A stretch of 64,000 bases of DNA from Pyropia haitanensis (taxonomy: Eukaryota; Rhodophyta; Bangiophyceae; Bangiales; Bangiaceae), in assembly GCA_008729055.1 (NCBI GenBank), contig SDUX01000002.1, positions 5,669,874 to 5,733,873 of the forward strand, in the 5' to 3' direction. Numbering within the stretch: position 1 is the first letter of the stretch; each line of letters begins with the position of its first letter. Position numbers and translations under genes: made by a program. Below the pieces are notes generated by a model, which saw only the letters and a list, made by a program, of their open reading frames with translations, was not told where the DNA came from and searched no databases. Below, piece by piece: positions 1 to 10,316 of the stretch.

Positions 1-147
1 CAGGGCGTCATTGGCGGGATTGGCGGCGGGTCGGACGGGCCGTCGCCGAGCTCTGGCCTCGCGGGCCAGCTGGAGGGCATGCTGGGGGGTGATGAGAAGG
101 GCGCCGGGGGGCTGGGTGCACTTGCCGCGGGGATGCTGAAGAAGTAG
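1..147 (+). CDS. C-terminal end of a truncated Gly/Ala/Leu-rich protein
   Basis: The first base is in frame and the reading frame closes with TAG at 145-147, giving a 48-residue tail that ends in GMLKK. It is rich in Gly, Ala and Leu with an amphipathic look (AGQLEGMLGG, then GLGALAAGML). The start lies outside the window. No domain can be named from this tail; Gly/Leu-rich tails of this kind occur in several unrelated families. Codon use is G/C at third positions like the neighbouring genes, which supports real coding, but the fragment is too short to prove it. Confidence 0.45.
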   Translation, partial: QGVIGGIGGGSDGPSPSSGLAGQLEGMLGGDEKGAGGLGALAAGMLKK

Positions 148-1280
148 GGTGCCAAGGCAAACTGTTGGGGAGGAGTGGGAGAGGTGGATGAGGTGGACAG
201 GGGGTTGGTGCCTGCTTGGGCTTCTTGGTTGTGGTACGAGGGTGCTGGGCATACATGCGAGCCGTGTAAAGAGAACTGGACGTGTCAAGACAAAGCGGAC
301 ACCATCCCCGCGCACCCTTCCTCGCAATCAAGGCGCCTTGACAGCAACCTCCAGCTTGTGCCACGGGAATAGGACCGACCAGATAAATGCGCCACTAAGC
401 AGAGCTGCTCTTTGCTCTGTGTACTGGCTCGGTGTGGTTGTTTTGCCGACCACCTCAAACTTGTAGAGGACGTCCACAGGAATCGCCTCGACAGTCATCG
501 CTGGCACGAGACTGCTCTCCCCAAGAGCGTCACGCAAGAGCTTGTGGTTGGGAGCGGGGACGGCGTGACGTAGACGCGGTCGGACGTCGACGGCCGCGGC
601 GCAGTGCATGTCCCGCAGAGAAGTGCGGTCAAGGCACGGCGAGCCATGGGCGCTCGCGCGCCGACCAAGGCACACCCCCCCTGGCGGATCATTCATCCAT
701 AACTGAAAAGTACCAGAGTACACCATTGGGTGTTGGTGCGCCAGATTCGTCCGTGACCGGAAACACCCGCCATCCAAGTGCTTGGCGTACCCCCGTGGCC
801 CACACGCCAAGCTGTGCGATTGGCCAGCGCATCCTGACTCCCGCCCGTCTGAGCCACAGTGTGGGCGGCACGCCCGCCCGCCGGGCAATCCACCAATGCC
901 GTCTTCGTGGTCGTCGCTCCGACGCACACTGCGCCCGCCGGTTGCCCGCGCCCGCCCGCGTCCGGCGCCCGCCATCCCCGTGCCGCCTCTTCGGGTGCCC
1001 TGTTGCCGCCGCCGTGGGCGCGCCCGCCGCGTCCATCTGGGTGCTGTCGGTGGTCGCCTGGCCGCGCCCACTGCAGCGCTCTGGGGCCGCGAGGGCGAGC
1101 TCGTCAACTGCTGGCGGCTGGTGGTCGGTAGCGTCATCCCCGGGGCCTGCCGGTTGGTGGTACCCGCGTTGGGCGTCGACGCCCCGCACCCGCCTTCCTC
1201 CTCTTGCATCCTTCCTCAACACGCCCTCTCCTCCTGGCGCTACCCTGAACTGGCGGGCGGGGCGCGCCGTGGCCGTCACC
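148..1280. other. intergenic region and 5' flank of ceramide synthase gene
   Basis: No gene is supported here. Open frames exist on both strands but show no family motif and no start context, and they overlap one another. The last few hundred bases are pyrimidine-rich and presumably hold the promoter and leader of the ceramide synthase gene that starts at 1281. I see no clear TATA element. Confidence 0.5.
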
Positions 1281-2822
1281 ATGGGTGGCTTTGAGGACCT
1301 CCTCGAGCGCACCGCCTCAGTGCTGTCCATCTTGGGGGAGCGCCCTATGGCGCTGCCCCCCGTCCCGAACCTGATAAGCCCCCACGTGCGCGGCGGCGAC
1401 ATCTACACCGTCGTGCTAGTCACCACAATCCTACTGATGGTGCGTCTGGCGATGCATGTGTCGCTCTTGCCGGCGCTGCTGCCCAAGACGATGCGCCGGT
1501 CGAGGCAGCGGAAGGTTTCGGAAAACGTCTTCTACACGGCCTTTTACGTGTCCACCACCATCCTTGGCTACGTCGTCTACACCCGGGAGCCATGGTCGCT
1601 CAACCTGTTCAGCAATGAGTCGCAGGTGTTGCCCCTCTTTTCCCCCTTCCCTGCGCCCCTATCTCCGCTCATGCGCATGTACTTCCTGACAGAACTCGGC
1701 TTTTACGTGGGTGCCTTGCTCTTTCTGGTCGTTGACGAGCACCGCAAGGACTTTGGGATTATGGTGGTGCACCACGTGGTCAGCATCTGCCTGGTGGTGG
1801 GCAGCTACCTTGGCGGGTGGGTCCGCTTTGGGGCGATTGTCCTCGCCCTGCACGACGTGGGCGACGTGTTCTTGTACGGCGCCAAGGCGGCGCACAACCT
1901 GGGGGGATGCTTCGGCGCCGACACGGGGTTGTTTGTGCTGTTCGCGGTGACATTTTACGTGACGAGGTGCGTACTTCGCATGTGTGGGATTTCGGCGTGG
2001 GGGCTGTGGTGGGGGCTGAGGGGTGAGGGAGAGGTGCATGTGCTGGTGGCCGTCACGTGGTGCCGTCCTTGTCTTGTGGGTGAGGGCCTGCTCCAGGGTA
2101 GACAGTGCATGGTGGTGTCGAGGCATCTGGAGGTGCTTTTTCGTTCATGCCCCGGTCATTGGGAGCGGCGACTCACACGGGTGATGCCCCTGGCGTTCTT
2201 GCTGGCTGAGATTTGTCTTGATGGTGGTGGTCTCCTTGGTGCGCGTGCAGGCTTGTTTGCTTGCCGCGCATTTTGTACACTCTTTGTTTTGAGACGTTTG
2301 GCCACCTTCTCGATAACGTACGTTTTCCTTTGTGGTAGCGTCTTGGCTTGTTTCTTTTGTGGGACTGCGTCGCCACCCGCATTCATTTGTAGCAGCGTGC
2401 TGCGCTGGTGCGATGCACAGGCAGGTGGTGATTTGCTTCACCGTTTCTTGTGTTGGAGACTAACCCGCTTGTCCACCCCGCTGGCACCGTGGTCTATGGC
2501 GTCCCCTCGCTTGCGTCCCTTTCCCGTTGTGTCTTCGCGCGTGCATTGACCATGGCTGGTCCCTTTTGTTTCACCGTCTTTCACGCCCGCGTCGCAGCCG
2601 GACTTCAACAGCTGGGCTGTATACTCGCACCTGTACCTGCCACAGCTGTTGGGCTTTGGGCTTGGCCTGAACATCCTCCTGCTGCTCCATTGTTACTGGT
2701 TCTGCCTCATTCTTCTGATGATTTACCGGCAGCTACGTGGCAAGAGCATCTCTGAACAGGGCGACGTGCGGAGCGACTCGGAGAGCGACTCGGACGAAGA
2801 GCCGGCCACGCACGAGGACTAG
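1281..2822 (+). CDS. ceramide synthase (TLC/Lag1 domain), two exons
   Basis: Multi-pass ER membrane enzyme that N-acylates sphingoid bases with acyl-CoA to make (dihydro)ceramide. The start ATG at 1281 has a strong context (CGTCACCATGG). Exon 1 is 1281-1970 and exon 2 is 2598-2822, both in phase 0, giving 304 aa. The 627-base intron opens GTACTT and closes GCAG; a nearby GTGCGT donor at 1967 would break the frame. The Lag1 motif is clear: VVHHVVSICLVVGSYLGG with the double His, then a VLALHDVGDVFLYGAK stretch containing the conserved HD and D, and a VTR block just before the splice site. Several hydrophobic helices follow the family layout. The C-terminus is acidic and serine-rich (SDSESDSDEE), as in Lag1/Lac1 proteins where casein kinase 2 phosphorylates it. 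Length is slightly below the usual 330-400 aa, because the N-terminal part is short. Confidence 0.85.
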
Positions 2823-3217
2823 AGGAGCGGGGTACGGCCCCACGAGGGGCATTGCGTCTTTGTTTCGCGGAGGTCAAAAAGCTGGGATGTCTCACAGTGT
2901 TTTTCGTGTTGCTGGAGGGGTTACTTGTTCCCTTGTTGCCTTCCGTCCTTGTTCCGTGGCGACTCGGCGTGCTTGTGTCGACGGCTGGCGTACGACGGCC
3001 TTGCGAGAGAACAAGATGGAACAAATTCAACAGGACCGGGGGGGACGAAAAGTGCTCATGTGCGTTGACAACGGGAAAGTCTTCATTCGGCGCTCTTCAT
3101 CGGATGATATCCCACAACTGGGTGAATTTGGTGGTGATCGGTCTGTCAACTGTCTGAACGTGTAATTATTTAGGCATTGTTTTCACTTTTATTTTGACCA
3201 TAGATCCAATTGCAGGC
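2823..3217. other. 3' flank of ceramide synthase gene
   Basis: Follows the stop codon directly. The segment becomes AT-richer toward 3165-3200 (TAATTATTTAGG and T-rich tracts), which fits a 3' untranslated region and polyadenylation zone. No further coding region is supported. Confidence 0.4.
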
Positions 3218-3292
3218 GCTGCTCATGTTTAGTCCAATGAGAGCGCACGCCTCACACGCGTGAGGTCGTGGGTTCAAGTCCCACGGACTGTA
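3218..3292 (+). tRNA. tRNA-Val(CAC)-like gene or tRNA-derived element
   Basis: The 3' two-thirds fold as a canonical tRNA. The anticodon stem CACGC/GCGTG (3246-3250 with 3258-3262) encloses loop CTCACAC, giving anticodon CAC (Val). The variable loop is AGGTC and the T arm is GTGGG-TTCAAGT-CCCAC at 3268-3284. The D stem GTTT/GAGC (3227-3230 with 3241-3244) forms only with wobble pairs, the D loop has CC where GG is expected, and the 5' acceptor bases GCTGCTC pair poorly with GGACTGT. The discriminator A at 3292 is followed by a genomic CCA at 3293-3295, which is unusual for a eukaryotic nuclear tRNA gene. It may be a degenerate gene, a retroposed tRNA or the head of a SINE. Confidence 0.55.
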
Positions 3293-3295
3293 CCA

Positions 3296-4396
3296 TTTTG
3301 ACTGTCCCACCGCTCTACATGAGGGATAGGAACAGCGTCCTCCTTGTCTCACTCTTTTTGACCACCGCGATGTGGCAGCTGAACTACATGTACGCGATAC
3401 ATGCGTCATGCTGCAGGTTTACTGATTGTCCACACAATTTGACGTTTCCAGCGAGCGGCCGTACGGCTTGTGCGCCGCTCCGTCACTGCCCGGACGCGGT
3501 CGCGGCTGTGACACAGAACGCGCCTCTCCACACACTACATCACTTGCTTTTCTCCTTAGACAACGAGTGAAGGGGAACAGGATAGAATTGGCCGGGAGTC
3601 AGAACAGGGCAGCAAACGACTCGCTCCAGCATGCCAGCACCGAGTATGCCTAGTCGAAGGGCTGTGGCCAAAACCACGATGTTCGGTCTTTCATTCTGAG
3701 AGGTAGAAGAATCGGTTCCTGGTAGACTGCAGATAGACACGAAAGCGGAGTAATCAGGCGGGTCCCGAGCGGCGACAGCAATTGCAATGGGCGGGCAACC
3801 GCCAGACCAGCAGTTCAGCACAGAGGGCAAGGGAGCGATCACAGCGAATGGCTCGGAAGGGAAAGAGGATGGGTGAGGAACACCAAACAGACTGGAGGCG
3901 TGCGGGAGGGTTTGACCAATTGAGAGAGGAAGACTGGTGGTCAGGAAGGGTGGGCGGCTGTCAACCCCTTGTCTGAGTGTATGTATCGGCCCCCAAAATT
4001 TAGGTCCAGCATGTGCACACAGAGTGGGGTGTGTGAGCATGAGCACCGCCGACCTGGCTCAATGATTGCGCGACGTTTTGTATTCTCACACAGCAGTCTG
4101 GTGCAGTCGCACGGTTCCCAGACACAGTCCCAAGCGGAAGGCGCGTCCCGGGGTATCCCAATCCCCAAATGCGTCACGCCCGAAGAGGTCAGCCAGTCGC
4201 TTGCCCTGCACTTCACCGTAGGTTGACCGCCCTCCGGGTGCGCAGGGATGAGAACCAGCCACGCTGTGGACCAGTGAGAGGACACGAGCAGCACCCTCCC
4301 TCCTACGCCCTATCTGACCACCCCTCCCGCACCCCTCCGCCTTTGTCCCTTGCCCGCTCCTCTCCAGCTCCATCCACAGCAGTGTGGACCGGCACC
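3296..4396. other. intergenic region
   Basis: About 1.1 kb of moderate complexity between the tRNA-like element and the 3' end of the minus-strand protease-like gene. Small open frames occur on both strands but none carries a recognisable motif. Nothing else is supported. Confidence 0.5.
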
Positions 4397-6314
4397 CTAC
4401 TTCAACCCCTCAAACAGCTTCACCTTCTCTGGCGCCACGGCAGACCTCAGCCACTCCAAGTGCGGGGTGAGGCTGGTGAAGTACGCGGGGCCGCGCGGCT
4501 CACACCGGAAGCGGTCCGACTCAAAGTAGCCCGCGCTGACGGCAGAGATGGCAAAGCGCTCGCCGCCGCCAATGATGCCAAATGGGCCGCCCACATCACC
4601 TGCATAGAGGGGGGGGGGAGGGGGGGGGGGGAAGAAAGAAGGAAGACATCAAGAGAGTGGCGAGAGCGCCGTGTGAGCGCGTGCCATAGGATGCAAGCCC
4701 AAAGAGCAGGCACCAGAACAAGGAGGGGAGAGGTGGGGGAGCCAAGACCCACCACAGCGAGTCGTCGTGTGGCCCAGCGCCCAGTGTCCAGAGCATCGAC
4801 GGCACGCAGACGGCGTAGGGGCGGGCAGTGGCGGGGGGTGGGCTGTCAGAACTCATGCGTGACCGGCCGCTGACCTCCCCCCCACCGCCACAGCCACACG
4901 AGACAGGAACGGGAACCACAGCTGGTGTAAGAGGGTGAGCTCGACGGGACCACAATAGAAGCACCAAAACAACCGCGCAAACGAGCACCGCTCTCCGCCC
5001 CCCCCCCCCTCCTCCGTCCGCCCCATCGGGGCAGTTGCATCGGTGGCGGCGGCGGGGGTGGCGGTGGCGGCAGCGCATCCCGCTCGTTCGACTCACCTTG
5101 ACACGTTCCGCGACCGACGGAACCCGCACAAAAGGTGTCGGACGGGCGGCTGCCGCCAGCCGCACGGAACGCCGCGTCGCAGTCGGCGTCGTCCCACCGG
5201 CGGATGGTGGTGGCGCGGAGGCTGTCGACCAGCTGCGGCGCTACGTCTTTGGCCACGGTCACGCGGCCCCAGCCGGCAATTGCGCCAACCACGTCAAAGA
5301 TGGACGGCCCGTCGCGGCTGGCAGGCGCAGCCGACGCGGTGCCATTGACGCCGCCACCGCCAGGCGCAGCCGGCGCGGTGATATTGATGCCGCCACCGCC
5401 CGGCGCAGCCGGCGCGGTCTCATTCGTGCCGCCACCACCCGGCGCAGCCGCCGCGGTGCCAGCGGTGCTGCTACCGACGCCGCCGCCGCCCTCAAAGCCC
5501 GCGACGCCCGAGTCGGTCCCCTGCCCCCGGCCGACGACCAGCAGGGCGGTGTGGAAGTTGGCCGCCCGCGCCACTCGCCAGTCCACGTACGCGGGCATCG
5601 TAAAGTGGACGACCGCAAGGTTGGCCGCCGTCGCCCGCGCCAGCCCCACCTGCGGAGGGGTGCTGCTCGTCGAGAGCGGCACGTCCAGCGGCGCCGGCTC
5701 GGCTGCCTGCCGCGCGCTCACAGCGCTGTCGCTGCCGTTGATGCCCCCGCTGCCGCCGCCAGCCGCACCGTCAGCGGCAGCGGCCGGGGAGGGCGGGCCG
5801 ACGCGTTGCGCGGGCGGCAGCACCGGCACGGCCGCCGCCCCCACCGGTCGGTAGTCTGGGTGGACGACCACGCGGGTGACGGGGAAGAAAAAGCCGCCGC
5901 CCAGCCGCGCCGACGCGATGCCGAGCACGTCCCCCCGCCGCACCCCACACGCCGCGGCGGTCAGCACCGACGAGCGGGACACGAGCGTGCCCGCGCAGCG
6001 GAGGCGGGGGGAGCCCCCGGGGCCCGCTCCCAGCAGCCGCACCATCACGGGCGCCACCGTCGGGTCGTCGCCGGTCGCAAAGCCGCCATAGATCCGCACC
6101 GCCGGAGGGGGAGGCGCGCCGGCGGCGGCGTCACCGGTGGCGGCGGCAGCGTCGGCAGCGGCGGCGGAAAGGGGGTGGCGCGAGGCGGCCAACCTGGCCG
6201 CCGTGGCTGCGACCAGGTCCGCCAAGCTGGGAGTGCCGTCGGGGAAGCGGGGGGGGCCGCCGCCGCCGTCACCACCGTCGTCTACTTGTGATGATAGCTC
6301 CCATGGTGGCGGCA

Positions 6315-6352
<38 letters not shown>

Positions 6353-6594
6353 TCCGCCGCGGCTGCCGCCGCTGCGGGCACCGTCAGCCCAACCGCCCGA
6401 CCATTGGTGGCCGCGCCCGAGGCCGCGGCCGCCACCGCCACGCCCACCGCTGTGGCCACCGCGACGCCCACCGCCACCGCGGCGGTCGTCGTTCCCCGCA
6501 CCGCCCGTCGCCGCCGCCATGGCCACCGCGTCGGCGATCGCGCCGCCGGCGAGGTCGCCACCGCCGCGGCCGCCGCGGGTCGAGGCGCCACCAT
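4397..6594 (-). CDS. trypsin-fold serine protease homolog lacking the catalytic triad
   Basis: Two exons on the minus strand: 6594-5097 and 4599-4397. The intron has a GTGAGT donor and a TATGCAG acceptor, and the join regenerates an in-frame Gly codon; total about 566 aa. The chosen ATG at 6594 precedes a basic stretch and a long hydrophobic segment (roughly residues 33-60), a signal peptide or signal anchor. After an Ala-rich linker the S1 fold begins with RIYGG (near residue 167). The fold is recognised by CAGTLVSRSSVLTAAAC, NLAVVHF, AIAGWGRV, DTFCAG and GDVGGPFG. Each catalytic position is changed: TAAHC is TAAAC (His to Ala), the Asp position reads N, and GDSGGP is GDVGGP (Ser to Val). 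It therefore cannot hydrolyse peptides by the S1 mechanism. Such homologs act as binding proteins, cofactors or protease regulators in other systems; the role here is unknown. Confidence 0.8.
5338..5456 (-). repeat. 13-residue tandem repeat carrying N-glycosylation sequons
   Basis: Inside the protease-like gene a 39-base unit repeats about three times, encoding APAAPGGGG followed by TNET, INIT or VNGT. Every copy ends in an N-x-T sequon although the residues around it vary. The insert lies in a surface loop before the AIAGWGRV strand. It would be lumenal or extracellular and could be glycosylated if the N-terminal hydrophobic segment targets the protein to the ER. Confidence 0.7.
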
Positions 6595-9143
6595 GCCGCG
6601 ACCTCCCCCCGGCCACGCCTGCTCACAAACACCCGGGGGCACAGGCGCGCGCAGGGGGGAAAGGGGCGACCGCGCGCATGGGGACGCGCGCGGCGGGCGC
6701 GACAGCGGCGGCGGCGGCGGCGGCGCTGGTGGCGGCGGTGCCATCCCAGCTGTGGCGGCGGTGGCAACAGTAGCGGGGGCGGCCGCTGGGGCGGCGTGGG
6801 GCGGAGGACGCGGCGGCGGGCAGGCAGGCCGCGTCAGGGAGTTGTGACGCGGCGGGCCTCTTGGGGCGCCTCCGTTTGTTGGGTGGGCGTCGGCCGCGTG
6901 GCCAGCATCGTGTGCCCAGCGGCGGTGGGGCGATGGGGCGGTGGAGCGTCCACGTGGGCACCAGCAGCCCGTGGGGGAGGTACGGCGCCTAGCAGACACG
7001 GGGGGTTACGAGGCGTGGAGGGGGGGCGGACGAGTGGCGGAGGAGGGGGATGGCGTGGGGTGGCGGGGGAGGGGGATGGCGGGCGGTGTGGGAGGGGTAT
7101 GGCTGGGGGCCTCGGGTGAGGGGGACCGTCACTTTATCGTCGAGCCCGGTCGAGACCCTGGGTTCGATGCGATTTCGATGAACATCGACAGACCCATCAA
7201 TTGCCCATTTCGAGATACCTCGGCGGTCATGAGTAACGTGCTGAGAGCACGAAATGAGAGCCCGTGTTGCCGTCGAGGCGGTTCAGACGGGGTGTTCCGC
7301 CGAAAGTGGGCATTCGACCATGACCTTAACGGATTCAAAACGCTCTACGAAAGTGACATTCGATTGGCTCGAAGCACTTGATGGGGATTCGCGCGAAAGA
7401 GACGATGGCACGGCGCGGCAGACGGTGAACGGGGTGGGCGGGTTGCCGGCGCGGAGAGGCGGGGGCGGCAGCCGCCGCTGTGCCGGGTACCGGCACCCCC
7501 GCCGGCGCCCGCCCCGTTCCGTGGGTGCCGCGCGCCGGGTGGTGTTGGTCTGCGCGGCCACGCCGACGGCGGCGGCCTCACCTCCTCGGCGGTGAGCGCG
7601 TTTCCCCGCCCACAAGAGCGACGCGGGCGGAGAGCGGGGCGGGTCCCCCTCCTCCACCGCCGCGCTCCGCCCGACGCCCATGTTGCCAGCGTTGACGGGC
7701 CCCGCCGAGGCGCCGGCCACCGCGGGCGTCCTGCGAGGCGGCCGCCGCGGCCAGAGGATGGGCCGGCCCGCCGTAGGAGCCGTCCATGCCAACAGCGCAC
7801 GTGGCGCGGCGGCGCAGGCAGGGGAGGGATCGGGGGGCGGGGGAGGCTCTTCCCCCCACATCTGCCCCCCCGTGGGAGCCACCAGACTGTCCCTTCCGCC
7901 GGCGCGGCCGGTGCATCCAGTGCCCACCGTCCCAGGGTTCAACGGGGGTGGACACGGGCCGGCCAGTTTGGCCGCAGGGTTGACGACGGGGGGGGGTTGC
8001 ACCGCGAGAGTTGATGCGGGCGGGGGGCAAGTGTCACGTCAACGTGCTGCCGCCGTCATTGGCGTCGGGGTGCTGCTGACAGAGGAAACGCGGTGGGCGG
8101 GCGGGTCTGTCTGGCTGCCAGCGGCCCGGCCACCAGGACAGAGGCGCGGGATCAGCGGCGATGGCAAACGGGCGAGTCGGTACCGGCTGATCGGGCGCCC
8201 GGATCTCTCCCGACGTGCCGATACCGCTGCCAGCAAGGGCGCGTGGTGCCGCTACCTCGTCGCGGCTGGCGTGCTCACCTTCACACAGGCAACGGCCAGG
8301 CTGCGGGGCCGCCCGCCGCCCAGCCGCCGCGTGTGGTTGGGCGGCGGCCGCGGTCCTCTCCTCTGACACGGTCGTGCAGCTAGGGGGCGGGCACGCAGTG
8401 CGCGCCGGTCGCGGCGCAGCGGGACGCGTGTGCAGGCGCGGCCACGTGCTACCAACGTGTTTGCTTAACGTCTGCAAAGAGTGCCATTGTCAATCCAGGA
8501 ACGTCGCCATTCCATTGATCGACCCCATTCCGTCGTTAGTCGACGGGACGGGCGGTCGAGGGGACGGACAGCGGCAGTGAGCAGCGAGCTGGGGGGCGGG
8601 TGGGGGCATCGCTTCGGCGGGTGCTCCCCGCTCCCCCCCCCTCGTCCCCAACAGTGGTGCCCGTCGCCAGCCGATTAGCGGTGTCTCCCCCGCAGCCAAC
8701 CCGGCGCCCGCGCCGCGCTTTGCCGTCTGGCCCACACGAGAAGCGCTCGACACGGGTGACTGCCTCTGTCGAGGCACCGTCGCTGCCGTTGTCGCCACGG
8801 GGCCATGGACCCCCTCCGCTCACAGCCGCAATCAATGTGACGCGTTTTTGCTTTGTTTTTTTCGGGGGAGGGGGGTGGTTGGCGCTCTTCGCGGTTCCCT
8901 CAGTCCCGCCCCAACCTCCCCGGCGAGCGGCGGCTGGGCGGTCTTTGGTGACCGCGGCAGCGTAGGCCGCAGTCGGTGCCAAGCAGCGTAAGCGAAAGCA
9001 CCAACGGCAGAGTCGGAGAGGGACGGGAGAGGGGATGGGACTTGTGTGACAGCGTGGCCCCCCTCTCCCTCGCCCTCCCCCCCACCCCTCTTTCGTCAAA
9101 ACAAGGAGCAACGAAAAACGAATCAGGGCGCCCCGTCCATGCG
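6595..9143. other. intergenic region
   Basis: No gene is supported over about 2.5 kb. The first few hundred bases are the likely promoter of the protease-like gene. A patch at about 7130-7410 is noticeably less GC-rich and less repetitive than its surroundings and could be a decayed insertion or a regulatory region; I recognise nothing in its translations. The long frames elsewhere are products of GC-rich sequence lacking stop codons. Confidence 0.45.
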
Positions 9144-10316
9144 TTAGCACCAACCAGAGGGTTTCCCGGGGACGCACCCGCCGCCGCCGCCGCCGACCGT
9201 ATCGCCGACGCGGTCGGCGTGGGCGGCGTCGGCGAGCACGTCCACGATCGACGAGAAGAGCGCCGCCTCGGCGGGCGCCACCGCGTCGCCAGCCGGCGCG
9301 GTGGCTATCGACACCGCCGCAGCCGACGGCGGCGCCGCTGGCGCCGTGGCCGCAGGTGGGGCGGCGGCTGGCGCCGCCGCCGCCGGTGCCACACGCCCTG
9401 TCCCCGCGGGGGCCCACCATCCCGCCCCAGGAGGGGCGGGGGGACCGCGCGAAAGCGGCCAGCCCGCCGATTGCGGCGCCCAATTCCACGCAGACTGCCC
9501 CAGACTGGGGCACCTCAGCGGCGACGCGGGCAGACGGGGCATCCCCCGTGACACCGGCGGCGACCACGCCGAACTCGCCGACGTGACGGGAGATGACACC
9601 AGCAGCAGACCTTCCATCGGCGCCCCGTCCTTGGGGCGCGTTGCCGCGTCGGCCGCCGCCGCACGTGACGAACACGTCGACAGGATGGGAGAGGAGGACG
9701 CCCGCAGTAGATCCCCCACTGACGCGCCGTCGGCAGAGCGCATCGCCGCGACGGGCGAAGCAGCCGCGTGCGGCGGGGACCATCGCGGGGGGGTTGACGG
9801 CTGCCACGTCTCCACTGCCACGTCGCGGGGCGCCGCCGCCGCCGTTGCCGTCGGCACCCGCATGGGGGAGGACGGCCGGCACCGCGGGGCTGCCCACGGA
9901 CGGGTCGCCGCCGGATCTCCCACCGGGGGCGGCGGCGGGCACGCCGGGGGGGGCGACGGACGCGGGACCGCACATCGGTCGCGCGGGAGGGGGGCGGTGG
10001 CGCAACGGGGCGCCGTCCCCCTCCCCCTGGTCCCCCCCTCGGCGGTGTGCAGCCCTTCCGCAGCGGACGCGGCGGCGGCGGCGACCATGTCCACCTTGGA
10101 GAGGAAGCACGCCTTGCAGTAGGCGCAGCGGATGTGGTTGGCCTTGCCGCACCGCCCGCAGATGACAAAGACGCTCGACAGGCTCGACGCCGAGCGACCG
10201 CTCGTGGAAGCCGAATGGGCGGCGGCGGCGGCGGTGGTGCGACGTCGCTTAGTCGCCAGCGGGCCACCGCCGCCCCCGGGGGGAACGCGGCGCTTGTGGT
10301 CGCCGCCGCCAGCCAT
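9144..10316 (-). CDS. zinc-ribbon protein of unknown function
   Basis: Intronless minus-strand frame of 390 aa starting at the ATG at 10316 (MAGGGDHKRR). The N-terminus is basic, with KRRR near residue 23 as a possible nuclear localisation signal. The only clear domain is a compact cysteine cluster at about residues 53-70: CGRCGKANHIRCAYCKAC. Its spacing is CxxC-x7-CxxCxxC, a short zinc ribbon. The remainder (about 320 residues) is Ala/Pro/Ser-rich, probably disordered, with a more ordered C-terminal stretch containing LFSSIVDVLADAAHADRV. The knuckle loosely recalls LSD1-type zinc fingers of plants but is shorter, so I do not assign it to that family. DNA, RNA or protein binding are all possible. 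The flank above 10316 is pyrimidine/purine biased with no obvious TATA element. Confidence 0.65.
   Translation of the reverse strand: MAGGGDHKRRVPPGGGGGPLATKRRRTTAAAAAHSASTSGRSASSLSSVFVICGRCGKANHIRCAYCKACFLSKVDMVAAAAASAAEGLHTAEGGTRGRGTAPRCATAPLPRDRCAVPRPSPPPACPPPPPVGDPAATRPWAAPRCRPSSPMRVPTATAAAAPRDVAVETWQPSTPPRWSPPHAAASPVAAMRSADGASVGDLLRASSSPILSTCSSRAAAADAATRPKDGAPMEGLLLVSSPVTSASSAWSPPVSRGMPRLPASPLRCPSLGQSAWNWAPQSAGWPLSRGPPAPPGAGWWAPAGTGRVAPAAAAPAAAPPAATAPAAPPSAAAVSIATAPAGDAVAPAEAALFSSIVDVLADAAHADRVGDTVGGGGGGCVPGKPSGWC

Noticed and set aside
1967..1972. GTGCGT as the ceramide synthase splice donor
   Set aside because: It looks like a better donor, but joining it to the acceptor at 2597 puts exon 2 out of frame; GTACTT at 1971 keeps the frame.
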